From assembly GCA_051651645.1 (NCBI GenBank), contig JBOFSR010000095.1, forward strand, positions 1-45,561: 45,561 bases of DNA. Reading direction: 5' to 3'. The notes under the pieces are model-generated. The model was given only the letters and a program-made list of their open reading frames with translations, was not told the DNA's origin and searched no databases. Source of the stretch: JBOFSR01 sp051651645. GTDB lineage: Bacteria > Spirochaetota > Spirochaetia > Treponematales > Treponemataceae. Below are positions 24,190 through 33,622 of the stretch, piece by piece. The position numbers were made by a program, and so were the translations under genes. Each line of letters begins with the position of its first letter. Within the stretch, counting starts at the first letter, position 1.

Positions 24190-25008
24190 ATGACAGGATT
24201 AGATTCCATTAAAGACCTATATTCAAATTTTATTCGTCCTCTTTTAGATATTACCCTACTTTCATTTATTTTGTATAAGCTGTACACCATTATTATTCGT
24301 AGTTATGGAATGCAATTAATTAAAGGCGGAATCGTTCTTGCCTTAAGTTATGCCGTTATTTTAATTTTAAACTTATCAACGCTACAGTGGCTTATGGAAA
24401 CAATTGCACCGGGAATTGTTATTGGTGTTGCCATTATTTTCCAGCCAGAAATTCGTAAAATTTTTATTAAACTTGGCCAAGGCGATTGGTTTAAAATTGG
24501 TAGTAAAATTAAGCATTCAAATATTGATTCTGTCTTGCTTGTTGCAGAAACGCTTTCAAAAAAACGTCGAGGAATGCTGATTGTCTTTGTTCGCCGTGTG
24601 AGTTTAAAAAATATTGCAGATACAGGCACAAAAATACAAGCAGATATTTCATCAAGCTTGCTTCTTTCTTTTTTTGAGTTTGACTCAGCCCTGCATGATG
24701 GAGCAGCTCTTATTCAAGGGCAAAAAGTTGTAGCAGCAGGATGTTTTTTGCCTCTTTCTGAGCAAAATGATATAAAAAAAACGTTTGGAACACGCCATCG
24801 AGCAGCACTCGGATTATCAGAAGAAAGTGATGCCGTAGTATTAATCGTTTCAGAGGAAACAGGTGCTATCAGTCTTGCTTTTGATTCAAAGCTTTATTAC
24901 GACTTGACGATGGAGCAGCTAAATACAATGCTTGCCGAGCAACTTGCAATCGTTTCCGCTCAAAATCTGGAAAAGGAAGAATTACTTGATGATAAGACAG
25001 ATTCTTGA
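24190..25008 (+). CDS. cdaA: Diadenylate cyclase CdaA
   Basis: A 272-residue membrane enzyme making c-di-AMP from two ATP. Three hydrophobic helices occupy about residues 15-90 and the DisA_N (DAC) domain follows. The catalytic motifs are FDSALHDGAALI (Asp-Gly-Ala, about 167-170) and FGTRHRAALG (Arg-His-Arg, about 203-205). cdaR overlaps its end by 20 bases, the classic cdaA-cdaR pairing for the second messenger controlling potassium, osmotic balance and cell wall. No phosphodiesterase gene is present in the window. Confidence 0.96.
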   Translation: MTGLDSIKDLYSNFIRPLLDITLLSFILYKLYTIIIRSYGMQLIKGGIVLALSYAVILILNLSTLQWLMETIAPGIVIGVAIIFQPEIRKIFIKLGQGDWFKIGSKIKHSNIDSVLLVAETLSKKRRGMLIVFVRRVSLKNIADTGTKIQADISSSLLLSFFEFDSALHDGAALIQGQKVVAAGCFLPLSEQNDIKKTFGTRHRAALGLSEESDAVVLIVSEETGAISLAFDSKLYYDLTMEQLNTMLAEQLAIVSAQNLEKEELLDDKTDS

Positions 25009-26029
25009 TCGCCTATCAAAAAATTGGACGGCAAAGGTTACGTGCATTTTTTTGGCAACAATGTTTTTTTTAATGTATAAAAATATCTCTTTAGGTGAAA
25101 AGATTTTTTCTGTGCCGCTTACCATTGAGGCTGATATTAATTTAACTCCTGTAAATGCCTACACAAAGCAGGTTCGTGTAAATGTAACGTGCGAGCGGCA
25201 GCAAGGTGCTGTATTAAAAGATGATGATTTTACTGCTTTTTTAGATTTAACGCCCTACAAAACTGCAGGAACATACACCGTCCCTGTTAAAGTGCATCTT
25301 TCCGAGGAAGCAACCAAACTTAATCCCATTCAAATTGAAACGGATCCAAAATTGGTTTCAGTCATTTTAGAAGAAAAACTTTTTTCCTCCCTATCAATTG
25401 GTATTGAGTTTTCAGGTCAACTTCCCTCAGGGTATGAGGTAAAGTCTTACTCGGTTGATCCTGTTGCGGTGCGAGTTTCAGGGCCTCAATCTATTATTGA
25501 AAAATCAACACCTATTTTTCCCGTCACCATAAACCTTAATGGAAGGCAAAAAAGCTTTACTGAAACAACGATGATACAATCCGATCAAAATCAATTTGTG
25601 GTAGAATTTCCGCGATCAGTTTTAACAAATGTTACAATCGGGACTAAGCAAGGAATGAAAATTATTGAAGCAAACTCAATTTATTATTTTGGATTGCCAG
25701 AGAATTTGAAAGTTGCGGAGTTAATCAGCCCTCTTTTTTTAGAGCTTTCTGGTGATGAAATCTTTTTGGAGTCTTTTAATCTTTCAAACTATTCGGTGCA
25801 AGCAGATTGCTCGTCTATTACTAAAGCGGGTATTTCAACTGTTCCCATTTTGGTCAACTTGCCGCAACAAATTTCTTTGCTAAATCAGCAAGATCTTGAG
25901 GTTACCCTGCTTATTGAACGGCAAAAAAAATTGAAAAAAAATGGCACAGATGATGACGATGACAGTGATTTACAAGAAATGAAAAATGATGAAGAGGATT
26001 TTATATTAATTGAGGATAATCTGCAATGA
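24989..26029 (+). CDS. cdaR: YbbR-domain regulator of CdaA
   Basis: A 346-residue protein with one N-terminal membrane helix (about residues 13-31) and an extracytoplasmic part of repeated YbbR domains, each with the V.V..EGQLP-like pattern (for example SIGIEFSGQLPSGYEVKSY). CdaR binds CdaA and modulates c-di-AMP synthesis. I chose ATG 24989, which has AAGGAAG in cdaA codons just before it; the frame stays open to 24932 but adds no family sequence. The C-terminus is a Lys-rich then Asp/Glu-rich tail. Its stop overlaps acpS by ATGA. Confidence 0.9.
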   Translation: MIRQILDRLSKNWTAKVTCIFLATMFFLMYKNISLGEKIFSVPLTIEADINLTPVNAYTKQVRVNVTCERQQGAVLKDDDFTAFLDLTPYKTAGTYTVPVKVHLSEEATKLNPIQIETDPKLVSVILEEKLFSSLSIGIEFSGQLPSGYEVKSYSVDPVAVRVSGPQSIIEKSTPIFPVTINLNGRQKSFTETTMIQSDQNQFVVEFPRSVLTNVTIGTKQGMKIIEANSIYYFGLPENLKVAELISPLFLELSGDEIFLESFNLSNYSVQADCSSITKAGISTVPILVNLPQQISLLNQQDLEVTLLIERQKKLKKNGTDDDDDSDLQEMKNDEEDFILIEDNLQ

Positions 26030-26382
26030 TTGTAGGCACAGGCTGCGATATTGTCAAAGTTTCTCGATTTGAAAAGTGGCTTGAAAATCAATCTTTTTTA
26101 AATCGCTTTTTTCACGAGGATGAAATTCCTACCGTAAAAACGCCAGAATCACTTGCTTCACGCTTTGCCGCAAAAGAAGCCTTTGTAAAAGCTTTAGGAA
26201 CTGGTTTTAGAGGAATAAGTCTAAAAAATATCTGCGTTATCTCCGATGATTTAGGTAAGCCTTTTCTCAAATTATATAATGATGCACATACAATTATTGA
26301 GGAAAAAAATGTCAAGGCTATTCATCTTTCATTATCGCATGAAAAAGAATATGCAATTGCATTTGTTATTTTAGAAAATTAA
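26026..26382 (+). CDS. acpS: Holo-[acyl-carrier-protein] synthase
   Basis: A 118-residue phosphopantetheinyl transferase that activates acyl carrier protein using coenzyme A. GTGCDIVKVSRFE (Mg-binding Asp8) and RFAAKEAFVKALGTGF (catalytic Glu) are the two signature blocks, and SLSHEKEYAIAFV closes the domain. Length is standard. It overlaps cdaR by the four bases ATGA, so translation is coupled. Confidence 0.96.
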   Translation: MIVGTGCDIVKVSRFEKWLENQSFLNRFFHEDEIPTVKTPESLASRFAAKEAFVKALGTGFRGISLKNICVISDDLGKPFLKLYNDAHTIIEEKNVKAIHLSLSHEKEYAIAFVILEN

Positions 26383-26394
26383 ATTGGTAGTATA

Positions 26395-27282
26395 ATGGAA
26401 CAAAAAGAAAAACCTGTTACGTATTATTCAAAGCAAAAAGTTACCTGCCCTATTTGCAAAGAAAAAATTTTGCGTGAAGAATTATTGACTGGTAGTGGCC
26501 GTCTTATTGCAGGAAATTTAACACCAGAGCTTCGTCGCTTGTATGAGCCATCAAAAAAAAGTGGCGTTGTCTATCCACTTCTATATGGAGTTGGCGTGTG
26601 TCCTTCCTGTTATTTGAGCCTTCTGTGGCATGATTTTGAATGCATCCATCCCAAAGATATGGAAAAAATACAAGAAAGCTCGCAACAACGATTTAATTCT
26701 GTGCAGCGCATTTTTCCGCACTTTGATTTACAAAGAAATCGCACTCTTTTTGACGGAGCTGCTGCATACTTTTTAGCTCTTTTATGCTATGAAAATCTGC
26801 CACTCATATATTCACCTACCATTAAAAGGGCTCAAATTTCACTTCGCCTCGCATGGCTTTGTGGAGAGCTTCATAGGCTTCTTCCCAATTACAACTATGA
26901 TTTTATTCAAAAAACTTTTTATCAAAAAGCCAATTTTTTTTATAGCGAAGCTGTTTTCCGTGAAGGTGATGGATCTGAATCAATTACAAATATTTCTTCT
27001 TTTGGCCCAGATATTGATAAAAACTTTGGCTATGACGGTGTTCAATATATTTCATGTCTTTTAGAGTACACGTATGGTCAAAAAGATGATAAGCCTTTGC
27101 GAATTAAGACACTTGCGGAGTTAAAAATTTCTTTATCACGATTGTTTGGACTTGGCCGATCTTCTCGCCAAAAACCTGGCCCTATGCTTGAGCACGCTCG
27201 TAATCTGTTTGAAGATATTCGTGCTGAGTTAAAGGATGCAAAAGACCTTGGAGAAGAATTTTCTGACCTTGAATTAGAATGA
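26395..27282 (+). CDS. DUF2225 protein
   Basis: A 295-residue protein of the DUF2225 family. An N-terminal zinc-ribbon-like pair, CPICKEK (residues 19-25) and a later VCPSCY, is followed by an all-helical region resembling TPR helices. The function of the family is unknown. It lies 12 bases after acpS and overlaps truA by ATGA, so it belongs to the cdaA operon. No signal or membrane segment is present, so it is cytoplasmic. The ribosome binding site is weak. Confidence 0.85.
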   Translation: MEQKEKPVTYYSKQKVTCPICKEKILREELLTGSGRLIAGNLTPELRRLYEPSKKSGVVYPLLYGVGVCPSCYLSLLWHDFECIHPKDMEKIQESSQQRFNSVQRIFPHFDLQRNRTLFDGAAAYFLALLCYENLPLIYSPTIKRAQISLRLAWLCGELHRLLPNYNYDFIQKTFYQKANFFYSEAVFREGDGSESITNISSFGPDIDKNFGYDGVQYISCLLEYTYGQKDDKPLRIKTLAELKISLSRLFGLGRSSRQKPGPMLEHARNLFEDIRAELKDAKDLGEEFSDLELE

Positions 27283-28034
27283 GAAATTTGTTATTAATTG
27301 TTTCTTACGACGGAACTAGTTTTTGTGGCTGGCAACGTCAGCCAATGCATCGATCTGTACAGCAAGAACTTGAGAACGCTTTATCAACAATTCATAAAAC
27401 ACAGACAGTTGTTCATGGCTCAGGGCGAACGGATTCAGGCGTTCATGCAGTGGGACAAGCCGTTAGCTTTGAATCCCCTATTGAAACAATTTGTGCAAAA
27501 AAATATATTCCTGCTTTAAATAGTATTTTACCAAAAGATGTACGCGTTGTTGAATGTACTGAAGTTTCATGCGATTTTCATGCTCGTTTTAGTGCCATTA
27601 CGCGAACCTATCGTTATTTTATTCATACAGGGATTACTCCTTTTGCACACCAAATGCCGTATGTTTGGCCAATTTACCGCAAGCCTAATCTTACAAAATT
27701 AAATTATATGGCTTCATGCTTAAAAGGTGAAATTGATTGCTCCACCTTTTGTGCTGCAGGAGATGAAAGTAAATCTAAATGCCGCTACATTGAAAAAGCT
27801 CATTTTTTTGAAGAAAATAATCTCCTTGTTTTTGAAATAACGGCAAATGCGTTTTTATGGAAAATGGTTCGATCTTTAGTAGGAACACTCATTTACTTTG
27901 AAAAAAATAAATCTCAAGAATCTTTTTATGAAGCATTGCACGCAAAAAACCGAAAACTTGCAGGTCCAACAGCACCGCCTCAAGGACTTTTTTTGTGGAA
28001 AGTCAACTTTGACGGTCGTCGCTATCACCAATAA
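27279..28034 (+). CDS. truA: tRNA pseudouridine(38-40) synthase
   Basis: A 251-residue TruA isomerising uridines 38-40 in the anticodon arm. The catalytic Asp is in GSGRTDSGVHA (Asp52). LLIVSYDGTSFCGWQRQP at the start and AFLWKMVRSLVGTL near the end are typical. The ATG overlaps the stop of the DUF2225 gene. Confidence 0.96.
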   Translation: MRNLLLIVSYDGTSFCGWQRQPMHRSVQQELENALSTIHKTQTVVHGSGRTDSGVHAVGQAVSFESPIETICAKKYIPALNSILPKDVRVVECTEVSCDFHARFSAITRTYRYFIHTGITPFAHQMPYVWPIYRKPNLTKLNYMASCLKGEIDCSTFCAAGDESKSKCRYIEKAHFFEENNLLVFEITANAFLWKMVRSLVGTLIYFEKNKSQESFYEALHAKNRKLAGPTAPPQGLFLWKVNFDGRRYHQ

Positions 28035-28095
28035 AATTTGCTAGACAAACTCTTCTAAACGTGTTAGACTTACAAAAAATATAAGAAGGAATATT

Positions 28096-28698
28096 ATGAA
28101 GTTTAAAATTATTTTAGTAGCAGTTAGTGTGTTATTTTTTATTGGGTGTTCTACCGTCCCTAAAGTTTCACGGGTGAGCTCGGATACTATTGTTGATTTA
28201 AGTGGTCTGTGGAATGATACGGATTTAAGAACTGTTACAACAAGTTTGATAAAAGATTGCACAGAATCTCCACGCATTGCAAATTTTACAAAGTCTGCAG
28301 GACGTCCTCCTGTAGTAATTATTGGTAGTTTTAAAAATCAAAGTGATGAACATATTGATACCTCAATTTTAGTGAAGCGTTTTGAATCAGCTTTGATTAA
28401 TAGCGGAAAAATTGATTTTGTTGCAAGCAGTACAGAAAGAAATGAACTTAGACAAGAGAGACTTGACCAACAGATCAATGCAAATGCGGCAACAGTAAAA
28501 AAATTAGCTAATGAAACAGGAGCTGAATTTATGTTACAAGGCTCGGTAAAAACAATTGTCGATACAAATGGCAAAGATATGGTAAGAACGTATTTTGTGT
28601 TTGCTGAGTTGATTAATCTTGAAACAAATCAAAAAGTTTGGACAGGCGATAATGATGAAATAAAGAAAGTTATTAAGAGAGCAAAAGTAAGGTTGTAG
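28096..28698 (+). CDS. LpoB-like lipoprotein (penicillin-binding protein activator)
   Basis: A 200-residue lipoprotein (signal ending FFIGC, Cys18) with the LpoB domain: VIIGSFKNQSDEHIDTSILVKRFESAL, then ETGAEFMLQGSVKTI and NLETNQKVWTGDNDEIKK. In E. coli LpoB reaches from the outer membrane to PBP1b and activates it; in spirochaetes the partner is unproven. AAGGA precedes the ATG. A second lipoprotein gene follows 3 bases later, so the two form an operon and probably one complex. Confidence 0.88.
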   Translation: MKFKIILVAVSVLFFIGCSTVPKVSRVSSDTIVDLSGLWNDTDLRTVTTSLIKDCTESPRIANFTKSAGRPPVVIIGSFKNQSDEHIDTSILVKRFESALINSGKIDFVASSTERNELRQERLDQQINANAATVKKLANETGAEFMLQGSVKTIVDTNGKDMVRTYFVFAELINLETNQKVWTGDNDEIKKVIKRAKVRL

Positions 28699-28701
28699 TA
28701 T

Positions 28702-30015
28702 TTGAAACACATAAATATTTTCTTTTTAGTTTTCTGCTTGCAAGTAGCTTTCTTTGTTAGCTGTGCATCAACAAGTAATTTTTCTGCCGTTGATAATCAA
28801 CTTGCACAGGATAATATATCAGATGCAATTGAATATTTAGAGAAAACAAAAAAAAAATATTATTCATTTCCGCGGGATACGCTTTTATACAAAATTGATT
28901 TAGCTATTTTGTATCACTATGCACAAGATTTTGATAAATCAAATGAACTTTTTACCGAAGCTGAGAATTTGCTTTTTAAGCTTTATGGAAAAAGTTTTTT
29001 TCAAGAAATAGGATCTTTTTTTGTCAACGATAATGTTCGTGATTATGCAGGAGAGGACTATGAAGATATTTATATAAATATCTTTAAGGCAATCAATTTT
29101 TTAAATCAAAATGACATTGAAGCAGGTTCGGTTGAAATTCGTCGTGTAAATAATAAAATCAAAGGCCTTAATGTAAAATATCAAAAAGCTTTTGAAAAGT
29201 CTCGTTCAGAAATTGAAAAAAATGGCGGGCAAGCTCCACCATTTGAGTTAACAGAATTTACTAATTCTGCTTTAGCAAATTATTTGAGTATTCTTATGTA
29301 TCGTTCTGAAAATGACTTATCAAATGCTGAAGTGTCGTTGCGTCAGCTTGAAGCCGTTTATCGTGAGCAAAAGAATATTTATGCAGGCTTAAAAATCCCC
29401 ACTTCTATTGCAGAGGATTTTAGCGTCCCAAGAAATAAAGCTCGACTCAACTTTGTTGCTTTTACGGGAATGTCTCCTAAAAAGAAGGAATTTTCGTTTC
29501 CTTTTTTTTTCTTGGACTCTGTATATAAAATTGCACTGCCACAAATGAAACTAAGAGGATCCAAGGTTGCATCAATTGAGATTCGTGTTAATGATAACGT
29601 GCTTCAAATGGAAAAAATTGAAAGCATTGAAAATATTGCTTTAGATACTTTTAGAATGCAATTATCTGTTATCAGAGCTCGAGCGGTGGCACGGACAATT
29701 GTAAGAGTTATAGCGACAACTACGCTAGATGAGTCAGCTTCTGAGACTGAAAATAAAACTACGTCACAGGGATTACTGTTAGGTAGTTTTGCTGCACAAC
29801 TTATCAATTTTGCAATAGAGCGGGCTGACGTGCGCTCGGCAAACTTTTTCCCAGCTTTTGCGTATATTCAAGGAATCACATTAGAGGAAGGCATTTACGA
29901 TGTAGATTTTTTGTTTAAGAATGAGAATAATCAAGTGTTGCATAAAAAAAGTTTCAAAGAACTAGACCTTCGGGTAGGAAAACTTAATTTGATTGAAGCT
30001 TTTTATATCAAATAA
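28702..30015 (+). CDS. COG3014-type lipoprotein with TPR-like helices
   Basis: A 437-residue lipoprotein (signal ending FFVSC, Cys21). The N-terminal half is helical and TPR-like (DNQLAQDNISDAIEYLEKTKKK, FDKSNELFTEAENLLF, INFLNQNDIEAGSVEIRRVNNK). The C-terminal half is mixed, with RARAVARTIVRVIATTT and a final beta-rich region. I recognise it as COG3014, often encoded beside LpoB; function unknown, but a cell-envelope role with LpoB is likely. The start is TTG 28702 with AAGG 9 bases upstream. A T9 run lies at 29502-29510. Confidence 0.78.
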   Translation: MKHINIFFLVFCLQVAFFVSCASTSNFSAVDNQLAQDNISDAIEYLEKTKKKYYSFPRDTLLYKIDLAILYHYAQDFDKSNELFTEAENLLFKLYGKSFFQEIGSFFVNDNVRDYAGEDYEDIYINIFKAINFLNQNDIEAGSVEIRRVNNKIKGLNVKYQKAFEKSRSEIEKNGGQAPPFELTEFTNSALANYLSILMYRSENDLSNAEVSLRQLEAVYREQKNIYAGLKIPTSIAEDFSVPRNKARLNFVAFTGMSPKKKEFSFPFFFLDSVYKIALPQMKLRGSKVASIEIRVNDNVLQMEKIESIENIALDTFRMQLSVIRARAVARTIVRVIATTTLDESASETENKTTSQGLLLGSFAAQLINFAIERADVRSANFFPAFAYIQGITLEEGIYDVDFLFKNENNQVLHKKSFKELDLRVGKLNLIEAFYIK

Positions 30016-30034
30016 ATTAAGTTGTATTTTTATG

Positions 30035-31456
30035 TTATTCGACTTTGATGACCTTTAGGATATTTGTTCCTTGACTATCCCCTATCGGCATTCCTGCAGT
30101 AACAACAATCAAATCTCCAACTTGACAACCAGCGTGTTCTTTTGCTATTTGGTTTGCAATGCTGAATAATTGATCTGTTGAGTCATATTTTTTTGTTAAT
30201 AGCGGTTTGACGCCCCAATTAAGAGAGACTTTTGTAAGAACGGGTTCATCAAAAGTTGCTGCTATGATTGGAACACTGGGGCGAAAACGTGAAACCATTC
30301 GAGCCGTAGAGCCACTTTTTGTAAATACGATAATAAGTTTTGCCTTGAGCTCTATAGCAGCATCGCACGTTGCCTTACTAATTGCATCTGCAGTATTTCT
30401 AATTTCAACATTGAGTTCCTTAAAGCGCGTTGCATAATTAATATTATTTTCAGCTTCAAGAGCAATACTTGCCATGGTTCTCACAACTTCTTCAGGATAT
30501 TTACCAATGGCCGTTTCACCAGATAACATAATTGCTGAGCTTCCATCAAAAACAGCGTTTGCAACATCATTTGCCTCCGCTCTTGTAGGACGTGGATTTT
30601 CAATCATTGACTCGAGCATTTCAGTTGCAGTTATAACTCGTTTTCCAAGTTGACGGCTTTTCTTAATTATCATTTTTTGTATAGATGGAAGTTTTGCAAA
30701 GGGAATCTCAACTCCCATATCTCCTCGTGCTATCATAACGCCATCAGAAGCTAGAATGATTTCATCAATATTTTTAACACCATCATAATTTTCTATTTTT
30801 GAAATAATATCTATATTCGGTGAACCATTGTTTTTGAGAAGTTGCCTCACTTGTGCAACATTTTCTTTAGAAGAGACAAAGGAGCAGGCAAGATAATCAA
30901 TTTTATTTTTAATACCGAATAAAATATCATTTACGTCAACATCTCTTAAGTATGGCATAGACAAAACCTTATTTGGAAAGTTCATACCTTTTTTGCAAGA
31001 CATTTTTCCACCTTGTACTACATGACATAAAATATCTTGCCCTATAATTTTTTCAACTCGAAACTCAAGTAAGCCATCATTGACCAAAATTGCTTCGCCA
31101 ATTTTCATATCCTCATGCAGTTTTGGATAATTTACGGCTATTTTTTCTTTATTGCCAAGGACATCTTTTGTTGTAAAAGTAAATTTTGAGCCTGTTTCAA
31201 CGGTGATAAATTCTATTTGATTTTCAAAAGTTTTTATGCGAACCTCAGGGCCATTGGTATCAAGCAATATACCAACAGGCATATCAAGTTTTTTTGAAAC
31301 CTTTCTAATTGTATTGATAATAAGCTCATGCTCACTTTGTATCCCATGACTCATATTAATTCTTGCAACATTCATACCAGCAAGAATGAGTTTTTTTATC
31401 ATAGTTTCATCTTTACTTGCAGGGCCAATTGTACAAATTATCTTTGTTTTATTCAC
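30035..31456 (-). CDS. pyk: Pyruvate kinase
   Basis: A 473-residue glycolytic enzyme turning PEP and ADP into pyruvate and ATP. TKIICTIGPAS, ARINMSHG, DIISKIEN (catalytic Lys), MIARGDMGVEIP (metal site) and VANAVFDGSSAIMLSGETAIGKYP are all intact, and the C-terminal domain is complete (VTAGMPIGDSQGTN). GGAGAA lies before the ATG on its own strand. It lies 68 bases after cimA, which also consumes pyruvate, and is convergent with the COG3014 gene. Confidence 0.97.
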   Translation of the reverse strand: MNKTKIICTIGPASKDETMIKKLILAGMNVARINMSHGIQSEHELIINTIRKVSKKLDMPVGILLDTNGPEVRIKTFENQIEFITVETGSKFTFTTKDVLGNKEKIAVNYPKLHEDMKIGEAILVNDGLLEFRVEKIIGQDILCHVVQGGKMSCKKGMNFPNKVLSMPYLRDVDVNDILFGIKNKIDYLACSFVSSKENVAQVRQLLKNNGSPNIDIISKIENYDGVKNIDEIILASDGVMIARGDMGVEIPFAKLPSIQKMIIKKSRQLGKRVITATEMLESMIENPRPTRAEANDVANAVFDGSSAIMLSGETAIGKYPEEVVRTMASIALEAENNINYATRFKELNVEIRNTADAISKATCDAAIELKAKLIIVFTKSGSTARMVSRFRPSVPIIAATFDEPVLTKVSLNWGVKPLLTKKYDSTDQLFSIANQIAKEHAGCQVGDLIVVTAGMPIGDSQGTNILKVIKVE

Positions 31457-31523
31457 TGAATTCTCCTTCGCTTTGAATAATTATACACCATCTGCCGTAA
31501 ATAGAAAACAACAAAATAAAATA

Positions 31524-33143
31524 TTATAGATAGTTTTTAAACTTTTTTTCTACATCTTTAATCAGTTTATATTCAAAGGAATCAACTAAAGCAAGCCATG
31601 AAGCTTCCATAATATCGGAAGATACGCCAACTGTTGTCCAAGACTCATGACCATCAGTACTTTCAATTAAAACACGAACCTTTGCAGCCGTTGCACTTTT
31701 TGAATCTAATACGCGAACCTTGTAATCCGTTAGCCTAATTTCTAAGACATTTGGGTAAAAGCAATGCAAGGCTTTTCGTAAAGCGGTGTCTAAAGCATGA
31801 ACAGGCCCATCACCCTCACCTGCTGCAACTTCGAGCTTACCATCAACCTCAATTTTCAACTGTGCAAAGGAACAAAGTGCTTCACTCATTCGTGGGTGCT
31901 CCCCAAAAGTTTTATAGTAATGCAAGGTGAAAAAAGGATGATATTTCCCAATGGATTTACGAACTAAAAGCTCAAAACTTCCTTCTGCTCCCTCAAATTG
32001 GTAGCCTGCATGTTCAAGTTCTTTAACTTTTTTTATAATATCAGCAACAACAGGAGTATCCTTTGTAACAAGATTATTAAATTTTTTAATTTTTTCTATA
32101 ATCATTGAGCGACCCGCAACCTCGCTCATCAAAAAAATCCGCTCATTCCCGATAGTTTCTGGAGTAACATGCTCGTATGCAAAAGGATTTTTAGTAACTG
32201 CATCAATATGCATTCCCGCTTTGTGAGCAAAAGCATTATCTCCCACGTACGGCATTCCCTTTTCAAGGTAAATATTAGTGATTTCAGCAAGGCGTCGACA
32301 AATCGGTGTTAAATCTTTCAAATTATTTTCAGGCAAACATGAGCAATTCATTTTTAGTTCAAGATTTGCAATAATACTTGACAGATTTGCATTGCCTGAG
32401 CGCTCTCCAAAACCAAGAAGCGTGCCTTGTACTTGTGTTGCCCCCACTTCCACTGCTGCAAGCGAATTAGCTACAGCAAGACCTGAATCATTATGCGTAT
32501 GAATGCCAATTTGCACCGCATCAATATTTTTCTTTTTGCAATAATTCTCAAAATGATTAATGATGGACTTAGTGGCTTGTGCAATTTCAAAAGGGAGTTT
32601 TCCCCCTTTTGTGTCACATAATACAAGAGAAATTGCTCCTCCATCAACGGCAGCTTCAAGTGTTTTGAGTGTATAATTTTGATTAGCAGTCCAAGCATCA
32701 AAAAAATGCTCTGAGTCAAAATGAACATTTCGACCAGAATCCTTTAAAAACTGTACGGTGTTTTTAATCATCAAAAGATTTTCTTCCAAGCTCGCTCGAA
32801 GAATTTCGGTAACCTGAAAATCCCACGCCTTACCAAAAATAACAACACTCTTTGTATTTGCGGCAAGAAGGCTTTGCACCTGAGCATCCTCACTTGGTGA
32901 AAGTACCTTTCGATGAGTTGATCCAAAGGCAACAATTTCTGCATTTTTTAGCACAAGTTTTTTTGCTAGTTGAAAAAACTCTAAGTCTTTTGGATTTGAT
33001 CCTGGGTTTCCCGCCTCAATAAATTGAACACCAAGCTCATCAAGTGCCTGTACTACATGGATTTTATCTTGTACGGAATAACTAATTCCCTCTCCTTGAG
33101 CTCCATCACGCAATGTTGAATCAAAAATTGTTATCTTTTTCAT
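31524..33143 (-). CDS. cimA: (R)-citramalate synthase
   Basis: A 539-residue DRE-TIM metallolyase-type condensing enzyme. FDSTLRDGAQ at the start is the DRE signature, IGIHTHNDSGLAVANSLAAVEVGATQVQGT holds the metal-binding His pair, and a LeuA-type regulatory dimer domain fills the C-terminal third. The length and the AQGEGISYSVQDK start fit citramalate synthase (pyruvate plus acetyl-CoA, threonine-independent isoleucine route) better than 2-isopropylmalate synthase. leuB at 44884 catalyses a later step of the same route. The C-terminal domain implies feedback inhibition, probably by isoleucine. Confidence 0.9.
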   Translation of the reverse strand: MKKITIFDSTLRDGAQGEGISYSVQDKIHVVQALDELGVQFIEAGNPGSNPKDLEFFQLAKKLVLKNAEIVAFGSTHRKVLSPSEDAQVQSLLAANTKSVVIFGKAWDFQVTEILRASLEENLLMIKNTVQFLKDSGRNVHFDSEHFFDAWTANQNYTLKTLEAAVDGGAISLVLCDTKGGKLPFEIAQATKSIINHFENYCKKKNIDAVQIGIHTHNDSGLAVANSLAAVEVGATQVQGTLLGFGERSGNANLSSIIANLELKMNCSCLPENNLKDLTPICRRLAEITNIYLEKGMPYVGDNAFAHKAGMHIDAVTKNPFAYEHVTPETIGNERIFLMSEVAGRSMIIEKIKKFNNLVTKDTPVVADIIKKVKELEHAGYQFEGAEGSFELLVRKSIGKYHPFFTLHYYKTFGEHPRMSEALCSFAQLKIEVDGKLEVAAGEGDGPVHALDTALRKALHCFYPNVLEIRLTDYKVRVLDSKSATAAKVRVLIESTDGHESWTTVGVSSDIMEASWLALVDSFEYKLIKDVEKKFKNYL

Positions 33144-33214
33144 AAAACCTCACTTTTTAATAGAGAATAATGAAAAAAACTGATTTATGCAATGATTTAG
33201 AAAATCAATGTGTA

Positions 33215-33589
33215 TTATTTATTGATTTCTTCTAAGTTTATCATAAAATCATCATAATGTTTAATTTTATATGCGAGTTTTTCATGTGTATCTTGAATAT
33301 CGGCCATACGTTTTTCGATTACAAGCAGCTGTTCTTGTAGGATTTGTTTTCGTTGCTGATGAGTTTCTTTTCCTTGGTGAAAAAGCGTTATATAATTTTG
33401 CAAGACTTTAATGGGAATTCCTGCCGATCGCATGCACTTGATAAATTCAATCCATTTGCAATCACTTTCTGTATAAAATCGATAACCACTTTTGTTTCGT
33501 GTTACCATTGGTAAAAGTTTGCTTTTTTCATAAAACCTTAAAGTATCAATACTTAAATCATATTTTTTACACACTTCACTAATTGTCAT
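33215..33589 (-). CDS. MerR-family transcriptional regulator
   Basis: A 124-residue regulator. The N-terminal winged helix-turn-helix TISEVCKKYDLSIDTLRFYE (residues 2-21), wing NKSGYRFYTESD and the long coiled-coil dimerisation helix (about 80-115) are typical. The sensor part is short and lacks the metal-binding Cys pairs of MerR/ZntR, so it is closer to the AdhR/NmlR-like group that responds to aldehydes or oxidants. AAGGGAG precedes the ATG. It sits between cca and cimA on the same strand with no obvious target beside it. Confidence 0.88.
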   Translation of the reverse strand: MTISEVCKKYDLSIDTLRFYEKSKLLPMVTRNKSGYRFYTESDCKWIEFIKCMRSAGIPIKVLQNYITLFHQGKETHQQRKQILQEQLLVIEKRMADIQDTHEKLAYKIKHYDDFMINLEEINK

Positions 33590-33622
33590 AGTGGTTCTCC
33601 CTTTTTTGATGGAATCAAGTTA

